From Ligula intestinalis (taxonomy: Eukaryota > Platyhelminthes > Cestoda > Diphyllobothriidea > Diphyllobothriidae), in the NCBI GenBank assembly GCA_036362985.1, contig JAYGXS010000004.1, positions 21,753,081 to 21,817,080 on the forward strand: DNA of 64,000 nucleotides, in the 5' to 3' direction. The notes under the pieces were generated by a model. The model was not told where the DNA came from. It did no database searches and worked only from the letters and a program-made list of their open reading frames with translations. The number at the start of each line of letters is the position of its first letter. Position 1 is the first letter of the stretch. The position numbers were made by a program, and so were the translations under genes. Below, piece after piece: positions 21,970 to 34,001 of this stretch.

Positions 21970-22470
21970 TTACCCAAAGGTTCGACCACGCATGAAAGAC
22001 GCAGAACAAGGTTGGTGGTTCAAGACATGGATTGGAAGTATTGGAAGTGAGATCATACAAGGGCGGAAACCACTTAAATGAGAGGATCTGACAGAACTTC
22101 TATCGCTAAAAAAACTAAGATTACATATACTAGCGTACGAAGCTTCGTCCGGTCGTCCAATAGTATCGGAAGATATGTTGGTATCCGGGTCACCGACAAC
22201 TTTGTCCAGTTTCACTGCCGGGCAGAGGTTGACGGAAGAATCTATGTTAAGAGGAGCAAGCATGACATAGCATTCGTTGGATGATATTTTTGACAATAGT
22301 CCGGCGCGAAAATTATCGACTAAGTGTTTCCGAAGCTTTGAGAAGACACTGTAATATTTATCACGTCGGTAGTGGAAAAAACTGCACCGAGAAAGCCGTG
22401 AGGATCGGGCGTAAAAGAGTTCCCTTGCGCGAGTAAGCCAGCACTTGCGTGAACACTTAATGTTTCCCAC
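21970..22470 (-). other. Unassigned 166-codon open frame
   Basis: Open frame with no recognised domain and no ATG at its 5' end. It could be an exon of an unknown gene or a chance frame; I cannot tell. Confidence 0.2.
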
Positions 22471-23239
22471 GCTTGCCCGTTTCCTACGCGGCCTCGGCGA
22501 AGCATCGCTAGACCGTACCGACGATAGGTCGCACAGGGATACAGTTTCTAAGTAAGCGTTCTTCTTTTGTTTCTCCTCGTAATTAATAATATCTCTACTA
22601 AGAGCTAGGAAAAAGTCTTCGTAATTTTACCGTTTATCAAGCACAACCGCACACTCCCTTAAAAACCGACAATCCGAAAGATCCATTACAAATATGGCAA
22701 AAGTTATACAGCACATACAAAGTCTACCTGGTCAATTGTGTGTACGTTCTTGGTGTATGTTAATATTAAATTAAATTGGATGTAAAAGAAATGATAATAC
22801 ACGTGGACATGGGAATATAAGGCAGTTTTTTTCAGAGGCCTCTAGTCCAATAACCCATGAATTGAACCGAAGCTCTGTACCGACCACAAACCTGGTACGA
22901 AAAATGATTACTGGATTTTGGTAAGCAATAGTGTGTCTTGATTTATCTTTTTAGCCAAATATTTCCCGAACTACAATAAATAGCACACTACTTAAGGGAC
23001 ATGCAAAATATTATTGAACCATTTCAGAAGAATCTCTGTGTTTTGATGGAAATCAATCTAAAACGATTACTGTAAAGCATCAACATTGTCACTAGCGCCA
23101 CGGTGGTACTGTACAGTATCAAAAGAACGTTTTAAGCTCTTTTTAGGCATATTTGATACTACAGGGCTCGCTCGTACGAGCTCCCCCAAAATATGCCAGG
23201 CAGGAGTTTCAACCGTCGCCCACAAATGGCAAAAGCTTT
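22471..23239. other. No gene recognised
   Basis: AT-rich; nothing seen. Confidence 0.45.
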
Positions 23240-23611
23240 TTCGAGTAAATGCAATCTCATGCAGCAGATATAGAGGCCATTCGCCTGATGAAGCCGGTGT
23301 TGTGTGCGCAGAAGAACTTTCTTCAGGCCCCAAGCCTAGCATTGCCAACGGCCGCAGAACTACCAGCATTTTCCACGCGTTCTTTCCCCCCTGCCTCTCC
23401 TAATTACCCTGTCACTACCCCCTTTTTATCAACCCAAACCCCAAGCCCCCATTCCCAAGACTAAGTTGATAAGAACGATAATTAATTGATTGCTTGTCAT
23501 CCTGTACCTTCCCCTTCCATATAAATGTAATGGCCCGAAGAGAATTTATCGAAAGTATACGTATGCTCGCCAACTGTCCTTCTGGATATAGAAAAGTTAT
23601 AAAAACCGAAC
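23240..23611 (+). repeat. PLE remnant with hammerhead-like motif
   Basis: Plus frame reads EAIRLMKPVLCAQKNFLQ, matching the loop of the 10.5-kb inverted repeat. A C-rich stretch follows, and then a tail like that at 43690-43890: CCATATAAATGTAA, hammerhead-like core at 23532-23571, CCAACTG. Confidence 0.55.
23532..23571 (+). ncRNA. Hammerhead-like motif in PLE tail
   Basis: GGC, CCGAAGA (two changes from CTGATGA), GAATTTATC, GAAA, a stem III that can form five pairs (AGUAU with GUGCU-type pairing around ACGU), C at the cleavage position, and GCC closing stem I. Core box 1 is damaged. Confidence 0.5.
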
Positions 23612-24497
23612 ATATATAAAAGGAATGGACCGTCATCATCTATTCTCACCATCTTACAGTCATCAAAGAGCTTATATTATCTTAGTTTACATGATAAAGC
23701 ATGTTCTTGTACGCGGATTGCGCTTTGGCGACATGTTTCCTAGGCACCTTGAATCTCAACAGCGTAGACACTTAAATAAAGTTAAGAACAAGGGTCTAGG
23801 TTGGAGCCTTATTTTGACTTCTTCACACAAGGGGAAATAATATTGTGGAACGATCCTTAATCATTAATGGAGGCAATGTTCCTACAGGTCATCAAGAAAC
23901 GCTTGAATTTTTCGAAGCTTTCATTTTTTCTACCTATAATCTAGACCTGAACCAAATAGTATGCCAGAACCAGACAGATAGGTGTTGAAAAAAGGCCAAT
24001 TTAATTATATGGAGAATATTTTGCTCGCAGCAATTATTCAGAATGTGTGTATGTTTGTATAGATAAGTATACCAGCATGCAAGCGGTGTCGTTTTCAAAG
24101 GTTAGCGTTTCAAAAATAGCTGTGATAGGTCTATTGTTCTGGATAACCTACGTAGTGTAGTCTCAAGTTATTTTCTCAGTTTCGCGGGCAATAAGAACGT
24201 TTGGCACTGACCACAAATTATGACGATTTGGTCTATAGTCTCAGGGATGATATAAGAACCCTCACGGCTGCGGCTCATTATGCAATAAAATCCGTCGAAG
24301 TCCCCTTGAAATTTTTTAAACGATGGGCAGGTCACAACAGCTGCGGGAAGGACATTCCATGGAATGAACACTCTGGCAGAAAATGCGATCTTGCGCACAT
24401 ATAGTCTGAACTACTGAACGCTCATTTTTATGGCAAACCTCGGAGATTGTATTGGTAGCAAATAAATAAAAATACGTTCTTATTTGAGGTGCCTAGA
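23612..24497. other. No gene recognised
   Basis: Short frames only. Confidence 0.45.
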
Positions 24498-24543
24498 TGT
24501 CATCATCCTCATCATCATCAACATCATCATCATCAACATCATC

Positions 24544-24608
<65 letters not shown>

Positions 24609-24635
24609 CATCAGCATCATCATCATCATCATCAA
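24498..24635 (+). repeat. (CAT)n microsatellite
   Basis: About 138 bp of CAT/ATC trinucleotides with scattered AAC and ACC interruptions. The poly-serine frame through it is a by-product. Confidence 0.95.
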
Positions 24636-25598
24636 AACAGACTTATCATTGGGATAAATTAATTACAATATGCATGTTAGTGTTTTAAGTGAGCAGCCGG
24701 ATGTACAGCCAGTTGAGTAACTTGATAGACTGAGCGCTTAATATCCACAGGGGATTTGTCCTTCTTGAATACTAGTTAGCAATCCTTTGAAAATAATAGT
24801 GATTTTAGAAAGAAACGATGAAAAAATCACCCAGAATTGGGCCCACAGCTCAGCAAGCCCCACTTTCAAAAGGACTGCAGAAGAAACAAGCAACTTCACA
24901 AAAAGATATGTACGATTAGAGAACGTTGGTACTATGACATTCCAGAATGTATTATTGAACCGTCAGCTTCACTAGTCCACATGATAACTGGGGTAAAACG
25001 TCTAAGGACCTGAAATCTGGAAATCTCCGGATCCAGAATAGAATTCTGGTTATGGTTAGCAGCAAACAAAACTTTAAACTCTGCATGCTCATCTGACTTC
25101 TATCATTTGAATTAGGCTCAGTTATGGAGATATCATGGTACGTAGGGAACATGAGCCAAGGGAATGCAATTTGAAAACGGACTCCTAAATTCCTGACGAG
25201 CATGCCTCGGAGTTATAAAGAAAGCTGACCAGAAAAGGTGAGAAAAATATAAAGTTAATCAAATCAGTGTTAAAATAAATGCGCAGACTTCATCTGAAAG
25301 CTTATAGCACAGTTAACCCATTAACTCTCGGTGATTTCATATGAGATCACTTAAAAATTAAGAGCTTACGTAATTATCTGTCTGCATGTACGCATATTTA
25401 ACCTTCATGCTATATCTATTAGATATATTTCTCTGATATACACATGAGATTTTTTTAAAATTAGCTCTCAATTAATTTATATACAAGTTTGAAAAACCAT
25501 AGGTATCCAATTTTCATAACAAAAATTAAAGTGGTTAAAATTATGGAAGGTAATGGGTTAACAACCCGATTTCAGTTGAAAGGTTATCAAACATGAGC
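24636..25598. other. No gene recognised
   Basis: AT-rich, nothing seen. Confidence 0.45.
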
Positions 25599-25825
25599 CA
25601 ATTGTAAAAAAAACTCGCGGCATTCGGTGGAATTTGAACTAGCATAGGAGAGAGGCCTTTTAGCCAAGCCAACGCTCTACCCACTTGAGCTACGAATGTC
25701 AAGTGAGTAGAGCGTTAGCTTGGCTAAAAGGTCTCTCTCCTATGCGGGTTCGAATCCTGCCGAATGCCGCGAGTTTTTTCACAATTGGGTCAACTAAATT
25801 AACTAAATCTGCCAAACCAACTTAA
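25599..25825. repeat. SINE family B head-to-head inverted pair
   Basis: Minus-strand copy at 25599-25700 and plus-strand copy at 25701-25825 meet head to head with almost no spacer. The arms match over about 95 bp (GGCTAAAAGG..TCTCTCC, GCCGAATGCCGCGAGTTTTTT, and so on). The right copy lacks about the first 14 bases of the head. Confidence 0.8.
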
Positions 25826-26371
25826 TGAAAGGTTATTCCAACGAAAGTTATTCCTGGAAGTAAATAATAAATAGGGTTAAGCAGTGGAAGATGTAGGTAG
25901 AGGTTTAATCGGTGCGGAATTTCGTAGGTTTTATGGACGACTAACGGGAGTAAAGAATAAAATCTTGGGAGGTTTGAGTAGTTATTAAGGCGAGAAAGGA
26001 AACATATGCCTGCTTCCTGTCTTCGAATCCATATAAGTTTTAGTTTTGTTAGCTGGCATCTATTTGAGTCGAAAGTATTTGAAAATAGCGTATATATGAG
26101 TAGTTTTCTAAAATGTATTTGGACATTTTAAATTTTTGAACTTCACTCGTGCATTAGATTGAAGTCAGTCAGTCATTTTATTTGAGGAAAAAATAGGCTT
26201 GCGTCTTTGAACTCCCTATTTGTCACATCAAAATCTCAAGAATTAGAAACAATGTTAACAAGTTTTCGGTCAGGAAATTATAGATAGTGTCACAGTGTTG
26301 TGCTGTTTCAAGGTTAATTTGTCGCATAGTTCAGCTTGTACTGTAACATCTGTATATAATATCGGTGTTTG
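25826..26371. other. No gene recognised
   Basis: Flank of the LINE end; nothing seen. Confidence 0.45.
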
Positions 26372-27187
26372 AATGTTTCCACAGATTGGGACACAACAAT
26401 CACCTCAGGTAGGTTATTCTACGGCCCCACGACCCGATTAGAGAAAAAATACTTCCTCACATCCAATCGCCCTTGGGGCACATACAGTTTGAAGGGATGT
26501 ACCCGGAGATTAGTTCTAGTAGCGAGTTGAAAAAAACTTGTCATACTTGAGAGCGCAGTTCAAGCCACACAATATACGGAAGGTTTGCATCAAATCTCCC
26601 CGTGACTGCATTTAATTCAGATTAAGTTTATTTAGGCGAATCTCATATGGAAGTGGACCCTGGCCTCTTACTTATTTTGTTGCCCTCCACTGCATTCTTT
26701 CAAGTACGTCATAATCCTGCCGCATCCATGGTCTCCAGGTTTGAACCGCTAATTCAAGATGTGGCGTTATGAAGGTACCGAAGATTTTCGAGAAGCAACC
26801 TTCAGCAAAAGCTGTAAATGCCCGCTTGATAGCGTACAACATTGACATTGCAACTTTACTCGCCTTACAACATTAGGTAGAAGGTTTGTGGTTGTCTGTC
26901 ACCGAAATGCCGACATCTTTCTGTATTTCTGCTTCTTGGAGTTGGATTCCGTTAAATTGGTAAGACAGCGCATCAGGAACAGGATTTAAATTTCCCAGAC
27001 GCAGCAGTGTGCATTTGTTCGAATTGGAGGACAGGAGTCATCTGCGTGACCATTCATCTGCGTGACCATCGACAAAGATTTTCCTGGAAGTGAGCTTCAT
27101 CGGCAGCATTCTTGATGACCTTCCATATTTTTGCATCATCTGCAAACATGAAACACTCGCAGCCCAATTCTTATTGTTATATCCAGC
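26372..27187 (-). pseudogene. LINE-3 reverse transcriptase, C-terminal half
   Basis: Minus-strand frames, much broken, read in order: LGCECFMFADDAKIWKVI (the catalytic box reads FADD), KCTLLRLGNLNPVPDAL, DVGISVTDNHKPST, LELAVQTWRPWM with LERMQWRATK, LPYEIRLNKLNLN, RGDLMQTFRILCG and a final block near VFFL.SG. This is the usual end of CR1/jockey-type RTs common in flatworms. It directly continues the N-terminal half at 34002-34905 once the LTR-like element between them is removed. Confidence 0.78.
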
Positions 27188-27710
27188 TGGAAAAGTTTGG
27201 AATTCTCCACACCTCTTCTCCTATAAGACTACGTCCGACCTCCAAAATGTTTGTCTACCCTCTTCCGAAGGCTGCCCCTTCCCCCTGGAATGCTGGCTGC
27301 CCATGACTGACGCAAATACAAATGACTGAGTACTGCCCCCCCTGTCTCGGCCCTTTGTTGACACTTTCACATTACGACCGCCCTGACGGTGGTGTCGACC
27401 CAGATATCTGTTCCCCCTTTTTGACCCAGTGTCCGCGGCTAATCCGAGAACCACTCGTCAAGTCACCCCACCAGCACTGCCTGTCAAACACTTGCAGCCC
27501 CCTTCTTTGCCATCACAACATTATTTCCGTTCACGTCCGCCCCCCCCCTTGCCGACGTTGTTTACGTCTGTCCCCCCTCACCCATTTTGGACAGGTGCAT
27601 TCAGACCAATGAAAGCCCCCAGGAACCGCCTCCTGGTACCCCATAAAACCAGACCCATGCCCGTTTGACGGACTTACTTTGCTCTTGACTTGGAATATCC
27701 ATTGTTAAGG
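27188..27710 (+). repeat. Left LTR-like repeat, first part
   Basis: Begins TGGAAAAGTTTGGAATTC and matches 33345-33881 nearly base for base over long stretches. The remainder lies after the CR1 insertion at 30868-30963. Confidence 0.65.
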
Positions 27711-27711
27711 T

Positions 27712-27745
<34 letters not shown>
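27712..27745 (+). repeat. (GAT)n tract at CR1 3' end
   Basis: About ten GAT units, lying exactly at the 3' end of the CR1 copy on the other strand. Confidence 0.85.
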
Positions 27746-28032
27746 AATGAGAAAATTATTTTGACGATAATATCAAACTTTCAGCAAAAAATGGCTCCAT
27801 TCACGGAGAGCAAGAACTAAAGTAATTTAAAGGATCCAAAAACTCAAGAGTAAACGGTCAAAGATCACAGAAAACTCAAAGTAAGAAGTCGACACGGTTG
27901 CAACATCAGTTAAGGAGTCAGGTCAGCCTTCAGCTTCTCTATTGCCGTTTCTTCACACGTGAAGAAGCGTGCTAAGAATGTGAGTATCGAGTTGTGGTAG
28001 GCTGATGTACGACATGTCATATGCCGGAAGTT

Positions 28033-29221
28033 TCAGCGCGTCGTATGAGAAGACTTCGCAGCCATTAGTTCGTAGTGGAGAGGGTGAGTGTCATCACTAA
28101 GAATACGGTCCACGAAATTCTTGACTGATTTGAAATGTCGCTGAATTATAAGGTCAGCTAAAAAACCATAGGAATAGCTGGCAGCTGAAGAGAGCATGCG
28201 GAGAATACGTTTAATAATAAGAAAGTTTTTTTGGAGTAGTGCTGGAAAGGTTACTGGAGAGCAGTAAAGAATGAGAGGGAGGATACAAGCGTCTATAAAA
28301 CGCCAGATGAGGGCTTGCGGGGTGTGATAAGAACGCAAGCGGCGGATACAATATAAAAAATTGCGGATTTTAATAAAAATGTCTTCAATATGGAGAATAA
28401 ATGAAAGGTTGGAAGCTATAGTTACACCAAGCATCGGAAGGAGGATATCTTTTTGGGCAAAAATGCGATGGTTTCAGGACTGGAGGAGGGTCGCAGCCTA
28501 AAGATACTCTGGACTGACTTCCGCTCATTCAGTAAAAGGCTATTTTCTGATGACCATGCTGTGACATGGTCCAATCCATCCTTCAGTGTTTAAAGATGGG
28601 TCTGGCTTTTGAGAGGATGGCCCACTACCATGTCGTCAGCATATTTGACAAAAAAACATGCGTTTGGAGATCGTTGGTCATCAGTATGGAGGGAAAAAGA
28701 TGCGGGGACAATATAGACCCCTGCAGAACTCCACAATTGTTGGGAAGGATCGTGGATTTTCGCTTCCCGCTCTGAACAAATTGGGTGCGGGAAGTAAAAT
28801 AGTCCCCAAGCCAAGAGACGGCCCAGCCAGGAGAACCGCATGCAGAGGTTTTATTAAGAAGAAGATTTCGCGGGATCGTGTTGAAGGCTGAGGAGTAGTC
28901 AAGAAAGGAACATGCATATGAACGACATCCCTTGTCAAAGTCTCTACGAGCAGAGTTGACTACCAGAGCAACAGCATCTAGTGTACTACGCCTAGCCTTA
29001 TACGCAAACTGCAAGGGATCAGAAAAATTGGAGGAAAACGGCTTAATGCTGTTCAAAGCTGCTCGTTCTGTAAGTTTGAGGAGTGCAGAAGAGCAGACAA
29101 TTGGGCAGAAGGATTTGGGACCCGTTAAAGTGGGTTTTTTCGGGATAGGAGTGCTTTTGACCGAACGCCAGCCGTCAGGAATCTTGGACTCCATGAAAGA
29201 CAAATTAATAAGATGTGCCAA
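28033..29221 (-). pseudogene. CR1 reverse transcriptase domain
   Basis: Segments in order: MAHLINLSFMESKIPDGWR, KSTPIPKKP, FAYKARRSTLDAV, SYACSFLDYSSAFNTIPR (motif A), GVLQGSILSPHLFPSI (motif B), KYADDMVVGHPL in a shifted frame (28590-28680, catalytic YADD intact), then LGVTIASNLSFILHI and the C-terminal part with FIDACILPLILYCSPV (28033-28434). At least three frameshifts separate them, so no full protein can be made. Confidence 0.8.
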
Positions 29222-29296
29222 GACAGGAGCTAATTGAAACTAGCAAGATTTAAGGAGAAATGGGGAGACGCCATCTGGTCCGGCAGCTGTTGTACC

Positions 29297-30674
29297 TTAA
29301 ACCTTGTTGAGGTGTTTCATGACTGTTGCCACGGACACTGGAGATAAATCACTTGATGGTAAGGAAATATCATTTGTCGGGCGATAGGAGTCGGTGGGAG
29401 TGTGAATGAAGTTTGAGCTTAAGCTGTCTAGGTCAGCATCAACATGTGCCAGTGTATTGCATTGACGAGTGAGACGTTTGAGACTCTTCCATATTTCGGA
29501 TGAAGTGAGAGGAGCGGAAGATGTCGAAGAAGTAAGAAGCTGACTAACAAAAAGTTCATTCAGCCTGGAAATCTCACGCTTTATCTGGACGTTCAGATCC
29601 TTTAGTCTATCTCGCGGACCTAGTTTATAGAGCAATTCCTTTTGACGTCTCAAAGTTTTTAGGTGGGGAGAAGATATTCTGTCAGGTCTAACCATGACAG
29701 TGTCAAGAGGACAGCAGACGTTAGAAATGTTGTTTAAAAAAGTAGTGAGATGTCTACAGCATGATTCGACAGCTGAATACTCTAGAAGGGTAGAAATATT
29801 GCCAGATATGACGGTCTGGAGCAAAGAAATATTATGCGGGGAGGTGTCTCGAACCTTTAGCTTCCTCTTGGGAATTACTAACAGCCATTTGTTAGAGCTA
29901 CAATAGAGGTTTGACAAGCCCAATAACACAGAATGATCTGAGCCTACCAGCGGTGCTCTATTTTTGACGACAAAAAGTTTGGGATGGTTGGTCAATATGG
30001 GATCCAGAGGGGCGTCGGCACGAGTGTTGAAGGAAACTAAATCGTCTAAACCTAACAGCGTAAGGGGACGAAGATGTACACGGTTGAAATCACCGCTTAA
30101 AATTATGACATGCTCGCAAGACAGTGCGGCAAGTTTTTGGGAAAGAAAATCAAAAAGATGCCTAAAGCACGTTGGCATGTAGAGCGAGGAATTTAAATAC
30201 TGACAAAATGATACCTTTAGAATTGCTTAAAAATCTGGGCTTGCATACTACAGCAATGGCGTCTATAAAGTCGTCTGAATAAGAGAATAAGGACTTAAAA
30301 TTTGTGCACCATTGCTGGTTTACAAAGACAACTACTCCACCACCTCTGCCGCTGGTTAAGGATTTTCTGTCCGAACGATAGGCGTAAAAATATTGTGGGG
30401 TGATGTATGCCGACTCAATGTCGCTGCTAAGCCAAGTTTCTTGCAGACAGATGACTGCAGAGTTCTTATGTTCTCTTTTCATAATGAGTTCCGATAATTC
30501 GACACTTTTGTTAAACAGGGATCTGCAATTTGTCGACATGAAACCTGGAAGTGACAATTCTTGTAGAGGCTTACGTTTGTTTCCTTGTTGCCAACCTGAT
30601 CTGTGTGTTCTTTTCCGTGTGGTGCGGAGAATTGTCGAAGACATTGAATTGCAATTGCGACAGATTGGCCTCAT
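29297..30674 (-). pseudogene. CR1 endonuclease domain
   Basis: The first piece (30162-30674) starts MRPICRNCNS, then MSTNCRSLFNK, AVICLQETWLSSDIES (catalytic Glu) and GRGGGVVVFVN. A frameshift near 30170 leads to the second piece (29297-30178) with IILSGDFNRVHLRPL, LDPILTN and APLVGSDHSVLLGL (catalytic Asp-His). These are the motifs of LINE apurinic-type endonucleases. The linker to the RT follows in the same frame. Confidence 0.78.
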
Positions 30675-30867
30675 TTGACAAATATTGGAATGTTGACGTG
30701 TTGTAGATAAGATAACTTGTTTTCATGCATTTAAAAAGGTAGCAGTGTACTGTAGAAATGACCTCATGATCACAAGTGCAGACAGACAAAGCATAGGATT
30801 AGGGGGGATGGTATAGGATAATAAATTCCCGCGTGAATGGAGAGCAAAAAAATGGGTGGCTCGAATT

Positions 30868-30963
30868 CTCTTAATAGTACCGTACCACCTTGACAGTTGT
30901 TTTCACTGGTTTTGGCGTACGCTTGACTGCTGGATACAGTCGAAGAAGGTAAAGGACGAAACA
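30868..30963 (+). repeat. Left LTR-like repeat, second part
   Basis: Matches the last 100 bp of 33345-34001 (GACTGCTG.ATACAGTCGAAGAAGG) and ends in CA. Confidence 0.6.
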
Positions 30964-31347
30964 GTACTTAACGCGGATTTGTTGTGCTTCCTGTGTATTT
31001 GGTCTGAAAAGCCAGTACTCAACATTGATACGAGTATTTGGCCTGACAAGCTGGTGCTCAGCAGGAGTCTTGCATTTGTCTGGATTTAAAGTATTTGTCA
31101 GGACTTCAACACAGATGCGGAACTGCCGGATCGATGGTGCTGAATAGGATACAGAGTACGTTGGCAAGATTAGCCGTACTCAAGATCTGCAACTTTGGGC
31201 AGACTGGCACACCAGGGGCTGACACGTTTGCGAAAAATGCCCAAGGAAGAGAGAACAATCAAATTTGGTCAGGGAGAAGCCTAATCTTCGGACCTTCATG
31301 CAAGCTCGGGTAAGTCAAACTCTTGTAGCTTTTCTAGTTTTCAGAAT

Positions 31348-32816
31348 ATGGAAGCTTTAAAAACGTTTAGAATTGCTCAGCTTCATGTGAAATCTGCTAG
31401 ACGCAAATTGGGGATAGGTAGACGCGAAGCGAACGACTTTTTATTATTTATTCCGAGTTAAAAGCGAAATTAAATCGATTAAATGCGAAGGGCCCGCAGT
31501 GGGATGTGAAGCTAAGTAGGCGCTTATTGGCAATAGATAGACAGGAAACGGAACTAGATAAACGAGGAGGGCAAGTAGATGAACATGAAGTGGGCCTAGA
31601 ACTTTTGATCCTTGATGCCGAGTGTAAACCGGATCCCGCGAGATCTAATATGAAAGGCCTGCATGCGAATGTGGAGATGCCTCAGGTAGATGCGGATTTA
31701 TATGGGTCAGTTGATGGGGAACTGCCATCTGCGGATAGTGACACGAATGCAGACCCGGATTTCGAAGGATATGCCGGTTCCAAGATTGGCAGCATTAGCG
31801 AAGTCAATGGATTAAAGGAAAATGGCCCACTTTATCATGACATAATAGGAAAATCGGGGTCGCTGGAGTTTGTTGTTTAGCTTCCCGAGGTTTTTGTTCA
31901 TGCTCCCGTGTTTTCGTCGCCTTATTCTGCATCCCTTTCTACTGATCTACCTAGTGTTCATTTACCTTCGGTTCATTTTGCGCACGTGTTCATTGTTGAC
32001 ACTGAGTTACGGTGGGATTACGCTAACCTTGCCGGTCGGGAAGACATCGATTACGGTTCTGATTCTGTCTTTCGTGTGCGCTTACCTCCACCAACTGTTA
32101 TGAGTCCTCAACTTTCATTCCCTGTTCGCACAGTTGTAATGGCTGAGCCTGAGTCCGTTAAACTTGAAAAAGCTTTTCCTGCTAAAGACTTCACACTGTG
32201 CGTGGAAATATCCACCACGAAATTGACATCTTCATGGCCACTTTTGGACAGACTAAGCCAGAACGAGCTAACCGATTTTATGGTCAGAAAACTCATGAGA
32301 AATGATATTGGGAAGGCTCTTTGGGTAAATGACCAGCGCTTGAATAACACAGAGAGATTGTTTGCCGTAGAAACATTGCTTGAATGTGCATGTGACAGAA
32401 TATTGCAGCACGCTGTCGATCACCTTGTTGTCAACAGGAAGAGTGATGGGACGGAGCTCATTAAACCGCTGTACGACTACGAGTTCTCTGACACTTCGGC
32501 AACGATCGACAGCCACTCGTTAGAGAATGCACGTGCATTGGCTATTGCGCGTTCATCGTCTGTGCACAAAAGGGAGGCCAAGAATTTCGCACAGATCAGG
32601 TCACTTGGTAGACGCGATGAAGATATTGGTATCCAGTGGGACATGAGCAAGACCGTCCTAAGTCTATCTCCAGATTTTGGGAACACCCTCCAGTCTGCAC
32701 AGAAGTGCGACTGGTCTTGGTGCTGGGGAGCCAGCGTACAACAATCGTTGAAGCAAGTCAAGGTTAAAGGGGCTCAAATAAAAGCACTCATATCGAAGAG
32801 TTTGGTATGGAAGTGA
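31348..32816 (+). pseudogene. Unrecognised gag-like reading frame with one in-frame TAG
   Basis: I do not recognise the family. An ATG at 31348 starts MEALKTFRIAQLHVKSARR; one indel near 31440 shifts into the main frame, which is open from about 31424 to 32816 except for a single TAG at 31878-31880. The first part is charged and looks like a coiled coil (SRRLLAIDRQETELDKRGG), then acidic (SADSDTNADPDFEGY). The second part, 302 codons, contains KLMRNDIGKALWVNDQRLNN and ENARALAIARSSSVHKREAK. No protease, RT or zinc knuckle is seen. Its place between two LTR-like repeats suggests a gag-like protein of a non-autonomous element, with the TAG either a read-through site or decay. Confidence 0.5.
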
Positions 32817-33024
32817 TAGAACTGGGGGCCGCCCAACACTGACGATTTAAATAAGCAATATCATGTGAGCCTGAAGCAAGCACGTTATTTGGCAGGTGCC
32901 CTTTGGTGTCACCGACCGAAATGATACCTTCCTACACTGCAACGCGGTACTAAGGGGTTGCGAGCGTCTCGATAACCGAAAGTAGGCGATGTGGCCATAA
33001 GAGTTATTGGAAGACGCTTATATG

Positions 33025-33059
<35 letters not shown>
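33025..33059 (+). repeat. (GA)n microsatellite
   Basis: About 17 GA units followed by a longer GA-rich degenerate stretch to about 33115. Confidence 0.92.
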
Positions 33060-33060
<1 letters not shown>

Positions 33061-33344
33061 TAGTGAGAGTGAAAGAGAGGTTGAGAGATAGTGTGAGAGA
33101 ATAAGATAGAGAGATACATTTGAGAACGGCTGGTGGGGCTGTGAAGAGAGATGTTCGAAAGATTTGCTTATTAGAGAGAAGGTAGTAAAAGGGGAGTGGT
33201 GGACGTGGTGAAAGTGACAGGAGCAGATATTAAACTATTTTTACTAGTGAATAGTTATATGCTTTGCATGAGTTGATTGTAGGTGAATAAACACAGCCGA
33301 CGTGGAAGGTGCGTGGAGAATTGGCGGACGGTGTTATTTCCGGC

Positions 33345-34001
33345 TGAACAAGTTTGGAATTCTCCACACCTCTTCTCCTACGAGACTCCGTCCGACCTAC
33401 AAAATGTTTGTTTACCCTCTTCCGAAGGCTGCCACTTCCCCCTGAAATGCTGACTGCCCATGACTGACTCAAATGCACATGACTGAGTAATGCCCTTCCC
33501 CGGTCTCGGCCCTTTTTTGACACTTTCACATTACGACCGCCCTGGCGGTGGTGTCGACCCAGATGTCTGTTCCCCCCTTTCAACCCAGTGCCCGCGGCTA
33601 ATCCGAGAACCACTCGTCAAGTCACCCCACCAGCACTGCCTGTCAAACGCTTGCAGCCCCCTTCTTTGCCGCCACAACATTGTCTTCGTTCATGTCCGCC
33701 CCCCCTTTGCCGACACAACATTGTCCCTGTTCACGTCTGTCCCCCCTACCCCGTTTTGGGCAGGTGCATTCAGACCCATGGAATTCCCCAGGAACTGCCT
33801 TTTTGGATGCTTTAAAACCCAGACCCATGCCCCTTTGACGGACTTACTTTGCTCTTGACTTGGAATATCCATTGTTAAGGTCTGTGTATTTATTGTGTAA
33901 TATTTCTCTTCATAGTACCCTAGCACCCTGGTAGTTGGTATCACTGGTTTTGGCGTAAGCGTGACTGCTGTATACAGTCGAAGAAGGCAAAGGGCTAAAC
34001 A
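33345..34001 (+). repeat. Right LTR-like repeat
   Basis: Starts TGAACAAGTTTGGAATTC, ends GGGCTAAACA. Uninterrupted partner of the left repeat; it reveals the CR1 insertion there. Confidence 0.65.

Larger units (their letters stand above)
27711..30867 (-). mobile_element. CR1-like non-LTR retrotransposon, full span but decayed
   Basis: Starts (5') at 30867 and ends (3') in a GAT microsatellite tail at 27712-27745. It sits inside the left LTR-like repeat: comparison with 33339-34000 shows where the repeat is interrupted, with about 22 bp of target missing. A short copy with only its two ends lies at 6057-6509. Confidence 0.78.
27188..34001 (+). mobile_element. LTR-like element inserted in LINE-3, itself hit by a CR1
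   Basis: Two direct repeats of about 620-660 bp, LTR-left (27188-27710 plus 30868-30963) and LTR-right (33345-34001), enclose a 2.4-kb interior (30964-33344). Each repeat starts with TG and ends with CA. The flanks on both sides are the two halves of one LINE RT, broken between GTTLFV and LGCECF. I could not find a convincing 5-bp target duplication, primer-binding site or polypurine tract, and there is no pol. Strand follows the internal reading frame and is provisional. Confidence 0.62.

Noticed and set aside
24497..24688. A serine-rich protein
   Set aside because: It is the translation of a CAT trinucleotide microsatellite.
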